DNA from: Melieria omissa
Taxonomy: Eukaryota > Arthropoda > Insecta > Diptera > Ulidiidae
Assembly: GCA_963971225.1 (NCBI GenBank)
Contig: OZ020269.1
Location: 32,199,264-32,263,263 of the forward strand
Direction: 5' to 3'
DNA: 64,000 nt
Below are positions 1-12,700 of the stretch, one piece after another. Below the pieces are notes generated by a model, which worked only from the letters and a program-made list of their open reading frames with translations, searched no databases and had not been told where the DNA came from. The translations under genes and the position numbers were made by a program. The first letter of the stretch is position 1. Each line of letters opens with the position of its first letter.

Positions 1-880
1 CGAACCCAAAGAAAAGCCTTGATAAATAATATGGGGACTCTGCACCATCAACTTCAATGGTTAAGAATTGGTTTACCAAATTCCGTTGTGGACGTACGAG
101 CACAAGATTCGCTGAATATTCAGGTCGCTCAAAAGAGGTTGTCACGCCAGAAATGGTTGATACAGTCCATGGAATGATATTGGACGAGCGAAGAATGAAA
201 GTGCATGAGGTGGCTGAAGCTGTAGGAATCCTCATCACATTGTGCATGAATATTTTAGCTATGGGTGCCGCGATTGCTCACAATCGACCATAAGCACAAA
301 TGTTTGACCACTTCAAAGGAGTATTTGACGATGTTCAATCGAAATCCGAACGAGTTTTTGCGCCGCTTTGCAATCGTGGATGAAACATGGACATGAACAG
401 TCAAAGCAGTGGACTTCTCCGGCCAAGGTGGGTCTGTCGGCCAACTAGTTTTTTGGGATGAATGCGATGTCATGCACATCGAGTACCTTTAAGGGGTTAA
501 AACGATTACATACGAGTACTATGCAGAGCTGTTGAATCGATTCAACGCCGATTTGAAGCAAAAACGGTCGCATTTGGCGAAGAAAAAAGTTCTCTTCCAG
601 CAGAACAACCCACCAGCGCACACATGTGTACTTGCTATGGCAAAAATCCATCAATTTGTCTACCAACTGCTACCCCATCCAGCATATTCTACAGATTTGG
701 TCCCCTGCGACTGTTTTCTGTTCCCAAACCTGAGAAAAAAACGGCGGTAAAAGATTTGACTTGAATGAGGAGATTACTGAAAGATATACCTATTTTGAGG
801 ACCTTGAGAAGGGCTACAAAAATTGGAAAATCTATGGACTAAAAGTATCGAGCTAAAAGAACATTATGAAATAAAATTAG
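1..880 (+). pseudogene. Degenerate mariner transposase (mobile element relic, left edge cut)
   Basis: Several plus-strand reading-frame pieces read as a mariner (Tc1/mariner superfamily) transposase broken by stops and frameshifts. At 57-293 there is a helix-turn-helix-like part (FTKFRCGRTS). Near 379-390 there is a DETW-like segment holding the first catalytic aspartate. At 532-750 is the region with QQNNPPAHT followed by YSTDLVPCD and FLFPNL. In active mariners the second catalytic residue sits in QQDNA(P/R)(P/A)HT, so here Asp reads Asn. The third residue (D of DLVPCD, D34D spacing) is still recognisable. In-frame stops after WT, after EYL and after KKRR make it non-functional. The 5' end is outside the window. 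It probably lies in the 3' flank or a downstream intron of gp210. Confidence 0.85.
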
Positions 881-3794
881 TTTTTGCCGAAAAAAAATTC
901 TTTAATTAAAAATGGCACTGACTTATCAAACTACCCTCGTAAGACACATATGGCATTGAATAGTGTATTTTCTCTTTTTCTTAATTTATTATATCACTGT
1001 TCTTTATTAAGAGCTTCGTCACACCAAAGGAATGACATGTTTCGGTGCATATTTTGTCATAGAGTTTTGTTGCATACTTGTAGATACCATAAGGAGACCT
1101 TTTGACTTTGCTATGCATTTGAAATGCCAGAGTTAAAGCAAAGTAGGTTCAAACAATATGCAATTTCGTATACACATAACTGTTTCTGTTTCAAACAGCA
1201 CTAGTTGTATTTACTCAGAAGACAGTTGAATAGTTAAATATGGCAGCAAAAGTGAAAGCAGTCCCTTGGTCGTTTTTCAAGGGCTTCACTAAGCTGAAAG
1301 GCACAACTTTAACTTTGACTTTCGATCATATGGCAAGTTTTTCAATTGCCAAGATGCACACATAAAACAATTTCAAGCCCAAAACCTATACTTTACATAA
1401 ACAACCAAGCAACCAAACAATCATAATGACGTCTATGCGCCTTTAAGCTAAGAGAGCAGCTGTGCTACGAACACCGAGCCGTGACACAAGAAGCTTCTCC
1501 GTTTCGGTCACTTCGCTTTGTTATTCTTTCATTCGGTTGCGTTTCCATACCATTGGCCAAAGCAGTTTTCTTGCAACCATTACGGCAGCAGTGCAATTGT
1601 GTTGCGAGTCCATGCGCGCGCAATAGTGTCGGCAATAATTGCAGTACGTAATGGCGATTGCTATTGCCACGACAGCGCTCTCCGTGTCATTTGCAACACG
1701 CCATTGCCCGCTGCAATGTGGGCCACCTCATTGCACTGCAATTTGTCGGCACTCGAGCACAAAAAAAACGATGGCTTATATAATTTTAAGTATTTTTCAA
1801 CAAATAAACTTGCATGTGTGAGTGCAGTTGCACCTGTATTTACACAGCAACGACACAAATTGTAAAAGCCCAAGCACTTCGTGCTCCTCGTATTTGAATA
1901 ATAGAATTTCAACGAAATTTAAACATTTCGAAAAATGCTGACTGCGCTTGCGAGCATGTGCTGGTATCTGCACTAGAAGTAAGCACTCACAGCCAGCCGG
2001 CATTAAAACTTGCGCCAACAATTCGGTGTGCAAAGGTTCGCCTCGTTTTTCTCTGCCCATTTTTTCACCACTTTTTTCTTCTCGTTCATATTGTGATTTT
2101 TTTTTTGCTTCTGCATCAATTTAATTTTGCGCAAACGTAAAAGTTTTCGTGAAATACCCACACACGCACACACGCGCAAACACAGCGAAAGGCACTGAAA
2201 AAGTGCCAGCACAAACGTCAACTGCTCTCAAGTGAATTGGCATAACTTGGGAGCAGTTGAGGGATATTTTGGTCAACTGGTGCACAAGTGCAAGCTCGCG
2301 CCGCACCACTGCCACAACACCGCTGCTGCCGTACTACTACGACTGACAAATGGGGTATTTTCAAGATTTTCCAAAGTATATTTTCTCCGTAAGTATTTAG
2401 CAAAACTTTTAACATTTAAGTTATTCAAAAGTGTTTCATTACATTTCTGACTTTACACTTTTCAAGCTTTTAACGGCAGTCAGAGATAGCAAACGTGATA
2501 CGCTGCGTTTTTCATTAGATTCGACAGAAATACGGTTGCTATGACGTTTAATAAAGCACCAAATGTGACACATACACTTAGAGCAAAAAGTGACTGTCTA
2601 GTCAAAGTTTATATAGAATTCAACAATTTCTATGATCTTAAAATCTGGTATGAATGTCTGCAGAATTTCTTTAAAATAAGTCATAATAAGTCAGTCTTAA
2701 CCCTTCAATTCCCATGTCCAAAATAGTGAAAAAGAAACTTTTCTTTTTAAATAAAATAACTTAAATACGTTGGGATAAGACAAAAAAATACATACAAAAT
2801 TTTTAAACTACCCTCATTTTTATATTGAAAGAAACAACACAAACTCGCACTGCTTTAATTACGCGTGAAACAAATGAATAAATTTGACAAATGACGTTTC
2901 GCTAGTGTTGCTAGGAAAATTAAATAAACAAGTACTACTAATTGACTTTGATATACAAGTGTTAGAATTTAAAAATAAAAACCTATGTGGTAGGAAAAAA
3001 ATACTAATTATCTGTCACCTACAGGTGACACTGGGAATTGATGAGTTAAAGACATTCCAAAACCTTTAAACAAATCTTTTCAGCTCACACAACTACACAA
3101 CTGGTCCCAGTCGAATTTGTTTATTGGAATTATAATTATTAATTATCTGAAATTATACATGATTCGTATACAATATCCTATAACAAAGCAACAACTAAGT
3201 AGAGAATGTATGAAATATTAAGAAACAAAATAGGCTAAACAAATTAACAAAATTAATGAAATTTATAACTTAAGAACAAAAATGCACACAACATTTCAAC
3301 TCTTGGATATTCTCATTTTTGAACAGTTTGTAAAAGTTAATAGTTTTGAATTCTGTTAATATTTGTCTCAAGCTTTGATTATTCGGAATTCCATGAACCG
3401 GAACGTAATTTTGTTTATCTAGCAAATTAATAGGGGGAAAAAAGGACTGACACCTTTGCAAGCAATTCAAATTTTGTTTTAAAAAACAATGCATAAATCA
3501 ACTAAGAAATAAGTCGAATATATCGCACACTAAATACAAAAGTCACAACTCAAAAATCTCTAGTGTTCAGAGCATTAAAAAGACTTTTTACTAAAACACA
3601 GTATATTTCTATCTAAAGAAGATTGTGAAACGAATGAAAGTTTTCAAGTAGTTAGAGATGTGTACCGTAAATTGATTAATGGAAAATGGTCGATTTAAGA
3701 AAATTTGGAGTTGTGACTCTTATGTATTTAGTATGTCATAGGTATGAAAATAAAGCCAAAACATATGTAATAACTATTTATAAACTGTCCATAC
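881..3794. other. Non-coding stretch downstream of the last visible gp210 exon
   Basis: I find no exon with family similarity here. It is AT-rich, with one more complex patch at about 1430-2350 that has CA-rich runs near 2157-2190. The missing C-terminal exons of gp210 were sought on the minus strand (a membrane segment followed by a short tail) and were not found. It may therefore be intron, with the end of the gene to the left of the window. The stretch at 2697-2720 begins TTAACCCTTCAAT, which resembles a piggyBac-type MITE end, but no partner end was seen. Confidence 0.5.
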
Positions 3795-6700
3795 CTCGAT
3801 TTTTTGTAGCACTTTATCCAAGCCTGTAATTGTCATTTCTTGTTCTTTTGTTTCAGTAGCAAACAGCGAATCCGGCGAAACCTTGACACCTGGCACGAAA
3901 TGCAATGATAAACTGTCGGATAATCCATTTGGCAATTGAGCCTGGAAACGTGACAAATAGCAAATACACAAAAATGATGAAAATAAAGTTGAATAGAAAT
4001 CATAGTAGTAATTGCAGTTAGTTAAGGCAAACAAACATCATATACATACCTCCAACTCAAAGTGCACATCATTAGTCTTAACAATATTGAGTACTTCATT
4101 GAAATTCGACGTTAAGTCAATTTGACACGCGTAACGGCCGGTATCGACCTCAAATGTGGGCGCCACTTTGTAGTGTTCGAGTAGCTGTTTGCCCAAGGGC
4201 TGCTTGGACGAGAGGCGGCATTTAAATAATTTTACTGGCATTTTCTCAAGGATACTTGAGCACTTTGAGATGTTTTTCGCCAGCTAACGAGGTGGAAAAA
4301 TTACAAAAAAATTAAAAATCAATTGTGATAAAAATATTGTAGCGGCATGTTACTGCAGACTTACCAAATTGGAGAATTTATCCACTTGAAAATGATTGCG
4401 TACAACCAAATGTCCTCGATACGAGGCGCCACTAAATATATCGAATGATTTCAGTAATTGGATCTGCAATATAAGAAAAATCAGTGCATCAGTGCATGAG
4501 TGCATGAGAAAAATAAAACGGCTAAATTGCAATTACAAATCGTTTGCATGCATTTAGGCGCAATCGAAAGAAAACTCACCACATCGGCATCGCGTATTTC
4601 GACATCGTATTTTATGTAGCTGCCGCTTGTTTTATCGCCGTTGGTAACCACGATTTTTTCGCCTAATTTAAAACGATTGGCAAGCACCTTTGCAACTCCT
4701 AAAAAAGAAGAAAAATTAATTTAATAAAGTTTCTAAAGTAGCAAAAAAATACCTAATGCTATATAATTATTATTCTTATTTTATATTCATGAAATTATAT
4801 TGGTTTCATAAGCCGCTCTAACAAATCTACAAATGCACAAAATTAGCAAACAAACTTCAAATAAACTGAACCGCCAATATTAATATTTCACCGCATAAAG
4901 CTTGCTCCAATAATTTGCAGTGCTGCTGGGAGCACTTTTGCGTGTGAATTAAAGGCAACGCTTCGAAAGCGCGTCGCTTTAACTAAGTAAATGAACGCCA
5001 ACAAGTATCTAGGAAGACATCAAAGCCATGGCAATAAAATATACCGTCGCCAACCGCCACTCAAGGCAGCAAATATCTCGGTTTGTATGCAATGCGGATT
5101 CACATTTCAATCGGGTAGCATTCAAAAGAAACGTTGCTGGCCAAAAGGACAGCGGGAAAATGCGAGCACAAATATACATACATACATACATAGAGAGTGG
5201 AGAATTATTCACCAAGTTGGAAAGTTTAGCAATCTTAAAGTCGTCTTCAGCTGGTGTTTGTTGCTGCCACACAACTTCACTGTTGCGCGATTCAATTGCA
5301 AGGCAGAGCTAAAACAGATGTTTCCATCTGAGCGAACTTGGCAACAGCGAACTCAAATCAAGTGAAGGCTTGCATAACTTCGAAGCATTCAAGGGACGCG
5401 TTCGCATAAAACTCAATCAACAATGGGCAGTCGCAGCATTTTGAAGTTGCATTCGAGTCTCAAAACTACACTGTATTTCTGAAAGGATTTATGTGTGTTT
5501 GTTGTTATGGTGGCTTTTGCTCCAAATTTGTACACCAAACCGCTGTCATTTTCTTAAATTGGATTGCTTTCGCTTGAAATGTTTTATTATAATTTTGTTT
5601 AGCATTGCCAGAAGCCGGCAAACGCCCGTTGCAATTGTGCAGACTATGCAGATATGAAGACAAATGTATGGAGCGGTCATTGAATGAGAATTGTTCGCAC
5701 AAAGCAAAAGTCAAGCAGAGGTCATGGCTGGTTTGACTGCATGTAGCGGCCAGACAGTGGCAGTAAGACAGTTTCTTTTCATTTAAATGACTCTTTTAGT
5801 GGGCATTAGTGTTGCTGTTATAGCAACATGCAATTAAAAGTGCAAATGCGAAGAGCAAAAAGGCGCAGACAAATTCAAACCAGGGTGTTTCGTTCGAGAA
5901 GCCTTGGCCAATAGAAGAGTAACGGAGTGAGGCGAGGGACCTTAGCTTTCTTTTCACTTTCGAATGTCAACTATTAAAGACTGTGTCACATACGATGTAC
6001 GTATGTCATAGTTAGTCTTGAAATTAAAAAGTCTTTGGACACAATGGGTCTCACATTCGCTAACAAACGAACAAATTCGAATCTAAGATTCAAATTAGAA
6101 CGCAACTTTTATAATAAATTTTGTAACTATATTTGCAAATAATTTTGTGCATCGATTCAACACTTTGTGGAAGACTTGGTGGATCTGAAATCAAAAATCG
6201 AAACTCTTCAAATTGAATCGAACCCGGTTGGCGCCCAAAAATAGCTTGCTAACCCAACTTGCTTATTTGGACAGTTGTAACCAATATGGAGAGATGTCAG
6301 AATTCGACAGACAAAACGGACAGCGCGTTAACAGCAAATGTCCTAATCCTGAATAACGCAACACATACAAAATAGGTACTTTTGCTAACGTGAAGACAAA
6401 CACAAGTGCTATGATTTATTTGCATACTCAACTATCCGGCACACATGATTGAGCTTTCAAAGTTGTGCGCAAAAAATGCGGCCAGATATGAAACAAATAA
6501 ATCATTGAACTATGTATAAGCCTATAAAAGGATAAGTCGCACAAGTGTGTGAATGTGTATGTATGTGTGTGTGTGTACGGCTCGCTCCGTTTATTCTATT
6601 TGTGTTGCTTTTAGAGACGAGGACATGCAACACCCAGGCTGGATTTTATCTTTGATTCGTCGACGTCGCCGCCATCCACATACCATGTCCTTGCCCCTCG

Positions 6701-9700
6701 CCCCCCAGGCAAGGCCTGGCGCAGACATATGTTTTCACTCGGGTTTCATAATATTTCCATTTGCTTGCCCCCCTGCAATGTGATAGCCGCCTGCACTGAC
6801 ATACATCAATACGGATACATTATCTTAATGCCTGAGCATATTTCAAGCCCGAAATAATAACAGACAACAACGCAGCAACGAAGCAGCGCGCACAAAGGTT
6901 GGTCTCTTCAAGCATTCAAGCGTGCGGACTCGAGCAGGGTGTGAAAATTTTATCTTTTGTTGCTGTTTTCTTTGTGCGCTTTTACGCTCATGAATAATGT
7001 ATTTAGTTTAGATTCGGTATTCAGCTGTTTCTCGTTTTTTGTTGTGCTATTTTTAGTTTTTTTGGCTCATCGAACATTTCCCACGTGCTCATATGTTGTT
7101 GTGCGCATTACACCGAAGCCTGAATACGAAGCTCGAACCGTTGCCGAAGGCTCTGAATATTTATTAGCATTTTTTCAGCAAACAATTACAAATAATGTGC
7201 AGTGCCCGGCAACAGCGGAACTGAAGCGTATCCGCGCGGCCATTGTTCACGTTACATTAGGCACAGGATTATGCCTGAGCGGCTTTGCGCAAAGTGTCAA
7301 TGTCAAGTCGCGACGCAGGCAATGCAAATTTGCAAATATTTGCAATATGTGCGATTAAAACATGTTGTTCGAAACATTAAACTAATTAAAATGTGAAAAT
7401 GTACTTTAATTACGATGCCAAACGCTGCCCACGCGACGGCGACGGCGATGGCGATGGCGGCTGATAAGCCGCATGTGGCCACTGGATATATGCAGCAACA
7501 CTTTGTTTGCATGTGTACAAAATCGCGTCGATGTGTGCGTTCGACTAAAGCGCTCGAAGATAATAAATATTTGCTAACTACATTTGAATTAATAATTTTG
7601 TAAACATACGCGGCGCTGCGTTGCGCTAATTAGACCGATGAATGCGCGCTCGCACATTGACAGTTATTTTGGATTTTGGGCAAAATCGCACTTTTTCAAG
7701 TTGCAGATAACTGCATAATTCATTCAATTAAATTTGACTGAGTTATCATATTTGTTTGCGGCTAATGCGATTATGTACTTGCTGCAAAAAATGCCGACAG
7801 AAATAAAATTGTTTACTAAAATTGAAAATGCGCAGCATTTTCATCAATTTACTCATTGTTCATTATTTTATCGATTGTAGTTTTTTTGTTTATTTTGAAA
7901 CAGGAATTGTGCAGCTTTTGATCAAAAAATAGCCAGAATGCTTCATCAAAATATTTTAGCTATACAACTATATTCATTTAATTTCCTGCAAAGTAATCTA
8001 CACAGATTCCTGCTGATTATCTCGTCCTTTCTGGTTAGGATGAAGAAAGCTCCGCCCTCAAACCGCAGAATGCTGCGAAGCCGAAAAGTCAAGTCTTTGA
8101 CACAAGCCAAAGCAAATTCGCAGTCAGTGTCGGCAGACTTTTTATGTTCTGCATTGGAGTTTCTGTTCGGCTAACTGAAGTTTTTCATATTTTATGTTCA
8201 TTATTATTACATTTTTATTCCGTCTGAATGATAACCTGACAAATAAGACAAACACGAGATTTACAGTCAAGTTACCTGAACAAACGCTAAAATAACGCTC
8301 GGACTATTCAATGAAACGCTTACAAGATTCGTTTTCACGTTGCTTAACAGCGGCTCACGCTCAACAATTGGCATCATCGATCCGGATGAAAGCATTAAAG
8401 TGCAACAAATATGGTGCCAGGGAAACCTTAGAGCATATTCTATGCTTCTGTCCCGATATCTAAAGATTGCGCCTTACCCACTTAGGAGCCCCATTCTTTT
8501 CTGAGTTATATGAGCTCCCCAAGCACGACATAAAATCGCTGCAAAACTTCACCACATTCTCATCGATCACTTTTACGTGGACTCGTACCAATAAGGAGCT
8601 CTAACGGGTACTGCTAGAGATTCAACAGAATCTATGCGTGGCCAACCTGGCCAGGCAACTATCCTAACCTAAACACTTAAATGCCATTATTTTTCTTTTC
8701 CTTTTAATAATCACTGCCACTGACTTACTGAGCTAAAAGCGCAAACATGCGAAAGCAAAAGTGTAAATGACAACTTATATAAAATATAAAACAACCATTC
8801 CTAGATACATACACACACACACAAATGAATAAAATCAAAATACGAATAACGAATCAAAAACTTACCGGTGAATCTGTTAATCGAAACTATTTGCTCATCG
8901 GAACTGGTCCATACCGACGACAATGTCAGCGGCGTATCGAAGCAAATAATGTCACCGACAGAGAAAATTGTCTGAGGTAAAGATGCCAAGAGGCGGCAAT
9001 GTCAAAAACAATAACCACAACAGCAGATGCCAGCAGCACGCGCAACATCAGCAGCCGCAGCAGCAACAGCGAAAGTTTGCAGCAGCAGATTGCATTTGTG
9101 TGCGTTGTTCCCAATATTTTCGTCGTCATTGTCGAGGGTAATGACGTTGGCGATAAGAAGGTTGAAGGCAACCGACAGCAGTAGCAACGACGATAATGCG
9201 ACCAGCAATGATGTTCGAGTTGACGACGATGGCATTGCCAATGACATCCGTATTGAATTTTTAAGTTTCGAAAAATAATAAAAGCGGAAAAGTAGAAGAG
9301 AAAACTTGTTACAGAATATTGTTCGATATGGAAGTTTGCAGTAGTTTCAAGTGGTTGGCTACGAAAAACCATGTTGCAAAAATGGCAAAAGAAGTGCCAA
9401 GTTTTCATTATCTTCCGATTGCAACAAGTAATTTTGCCTATTTGCATTACACTCTTTTTCTAAATATTCGTAAATGCAATTCAGTGTGCCATTTTATTGC
9501 ATCGAAAGTAAATGGTAATCTATATAACTTTATGCTGTTAGAAATGCTTGATGTGATTGCACTGTGATTTAATTATTTCTTTAATTTCGTTTTATTATAT
9601 CAAAATGATACCGAAAGCCTAGAAGTATGCAGCGTTAAATAATTGAATTTAATTTAATGCCGGTTAGTTATTTTTTGCGTCTGTCATCTTTCAAGTAGAT

Positions 9701-12700
9701 TTTAACCATGAAATCCCAGTAGATCATTTCACTGATATTTACTTCGATCTTGACATTTTAATAAATATAACTTGTAGCTTGGAAACTTGTAAAGTAGAAA
9801 CCTAAATGTAATTAATTCTTGATAAGTCTAACTAACACTACTACCTTCACTAATATATACATTTCTTGTGAGACGCGGGTCAAGTAAGAAATTTCCGTTG
9901 CTGGGTTATACCACAAATGTTGGACTCTAGTTATGACAACTTTCGCAATCTAAAATATACGCGCATTAATTTTTGTTGAACGTTACCGAAAATCGTTTAT
10001 TAAATGCAACAGAAACTGGCATCGACATGTCAGTGCCGGGATTTGTTCGTACAACAACATAAAGTCCAAACATAAAGCAACGTAAGGCACATGCCGCTTG
10101 CCGAGCAACCAACAGCACGTCACACCAACAAAACGATGTATTTTCTTGAGCAGCAGCACTGGCAACGGCACTGCGAGTAACCAGTGCAGTGGCAGCAGAG
10201 GATGCTACGAACAAGAAACACAACTACAATATCCTAACAAGCTTACCTTGGTTGGGTAAATATGCTTCGATTCTGCCACTGACAGCTTGATGTAATCCTC
10301 GGCGTGTTTAACTCCGGTGGTGTCCTTTAAGCTTATTGCAATCATGTTGTTTGTTTCACGTGGTAGATTTATCTGTTGCAAGAAAGCAAAGCAAAGAAAA
10401 AATATAATAAAAGGTTTGCATTAAAAATTGCACACATGTTGTGCTTTTGAATGCACACACACTTGTTCAAGAAAAAATATACCTACACACAAAAAGAACA
10501 TACAAACATACACAGAACGTAGAGATATGAGAAACTACGCGAAAAGTTGTAGTCTTGTGGTTTCTCAGAACAGACAACAAGCAAAGTGCATAGCATAAAA
10601 TAGAGCAATATCATCAGTATAGAAGAGGCTGTGTGGTAGCTGTGAAGTTGCAACATGACCACAACGCAGCAAATACGGCTTGGAACTTTGAGAATATTGC
10701 AGCAGGACAACGGAACGCAGCGCATTTTTATTGTGCAGTTGAACTTGCCGCAGCCCCGCATCAGCATCAGACACATACACAGACACGCACACCAATGTGT
10801 CACAAAGATATGCTCACAACTGCCGGGGCAGAGCATGAAACGCAAAGACTAGACGACGTCCAAGGCTTACATTGGAAGATGTTCACTTGTGGGATTTTTC
10901 GAATTTAAACAAGTTTTTTCTTCAATATTTCTTCGACTTTTTTAGCAGCCGGTTGTATGGCCAATGTGAGACTTGAGTTGTTCTTGTCAGTTGCACGGCC
11001 AATCACTGCAGGCGATGTCTATTGCATAAAAGCAACTGTGGCGGCATTGCCGAGAGAAATAGCAAGAAAAGAAGCGCTTAAAATTTAGAGCATAGCATCA
11101 CACAAAAAGGCACACCGCACATTAGTAAGGACTCTGAGCAAAGTGAGACAATTTTCGAAGTCAAGCATATGCAATATGATGAGTTGTGGAAGGAATGGCT
11201 GACAACAATAGAAAAGTCGCTTTACAGTTGTTTGCTGTAAATTAGTAAATTTAATATATTTACACTTATGTAACTAAATCCAAAAAAATAATATTAAAAC
11301 TTGCACAACTTCCAAAGTAGTTTTAAAACATGAAATAATTGATTTTACTCACCGCCACTGTCAGATTATTGCCAATTTGAACATCAACAATGTTCTTATG
11401 CGCCGAATCGTACTTCAGTCCATTCACATCCTCAATGTTGTGCGAGAACTCGTTGCCCAAGTTATCGTGCAATGAGATTTTCAGCACGACATTCATGCCG
11501 CGCGGCACTTTCTCCTCGGTCTGCTTCAATTTGATGCCTGGATGTGCCAGCGAGGCCAAGATGTACTGCACATTTTTCACTTCAATGCCAATGGGTAGCG
11601 TTTGTTCAAAAGTTTTTGCCTGCACATGAAAGTAAAACAATGGCACATACGTAAGCATACAAAGAAATCAAGTGCAGCGAAATAACAACTGCGACACACT
11701 AACAATTATCAAATCTCTGCCCAGCGTGTCCTGTGTGCGCACAGTGCCATCGGGCGTGATTTTGACAATGCCGGCGCTATCGCTGTCCGGCTTATAGACC
11801 ACATCATCAAGATTGGCTTTGAGTTGTATTGTGCTGCGTGGAGCAACTAGAATCCAGTCCATGGTTATCTGCTTGGGTGCTTCCAATTCAAGTGTTTTAA
11901 AAACTAAAGGAGAAAATATTAAATGAGCATAAGAAGTAAATGCACTCAGGCAATGTTACCCACCAATTACATCCACAGAACTGGATATTTTATTTCCAGC
12001 TGGCAGCTCAACGGTTGCTTGTATCTTGGCTTTGCCGGGATTAAGCGCTTTCACACGCACCGATATGAGGTCCGTACTGGCGTATTCAATGCCTAGAATT
12101 GATTTAAGTAAATGTATAAAATTTCATATTTTATCATATCATATCAGATTTGAATTAGGAAATACAAATTAATTAAATAGAAATAAACATAAATTTAAAT
12201 TCGAAAATACACCAAACTGATATAAAAAAATGCAATCAATAAAATTACTTAAAAAACAAAAATTCAAAAATGTTAATGCTTCAAAACTCAACTAAAAGCC
12301 ACATTAAAATAGCGCAACGACAGCGGCATAGGTAATTTTAAATACAAGCTCAAATTTTATAGTACACTATCACACATCACTACTAACTTAGCTAAAATAC
12401 AGCTGGGACAGTTCGCAAAATGACTCCGATTGGATCTGTTTATTAAATAATTGCTACTTATTTTATTTTTCAAAATCACTATAATTTCAGTTTCAGACAA
12501 ATACCAAAGAAAATTGTGCTTGTCAGTTCCGTATCTGTTCCTGAAAAAAGACTCAATCAATCAGGCTCATCGGCGAACATCAGTTTTCTATGCGGACAAG
12601 TTGTGAGCATAATTCGAACAATTGCAAAATCATGCTGTATCAGAATGTCCGCTTTATTTAATCTGCATACTTTTCATTTTCCTATTCAAATGTCTTCAAC

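Larger units (their letters stand above)
4699..8865. other. Large gp210 intron (between exons 16 and 17)
   Basis: The 4.2-kb intron is bounded by a phase-1 donor at 8865 and acceptor at 4699 (minus strand). It holds a non-LTR 3' fragment (8340-8680), a GT-rich microsatellite at 6546-6580 and an otherwise unassigned sequence. Moderately GC-rich patches at about 4990-5400 and 6600-7520 contain open frames of 60-133 codons with no family resemblance, which I treat as chance. Confidence 0.6.

Noticed and set aside
8926..9447. 173-codon minus-strand open frame
   Set aside because: It starts in a CAG-rich intron and overlaps gp210 exon 16 in another frame; no similarity was seen.
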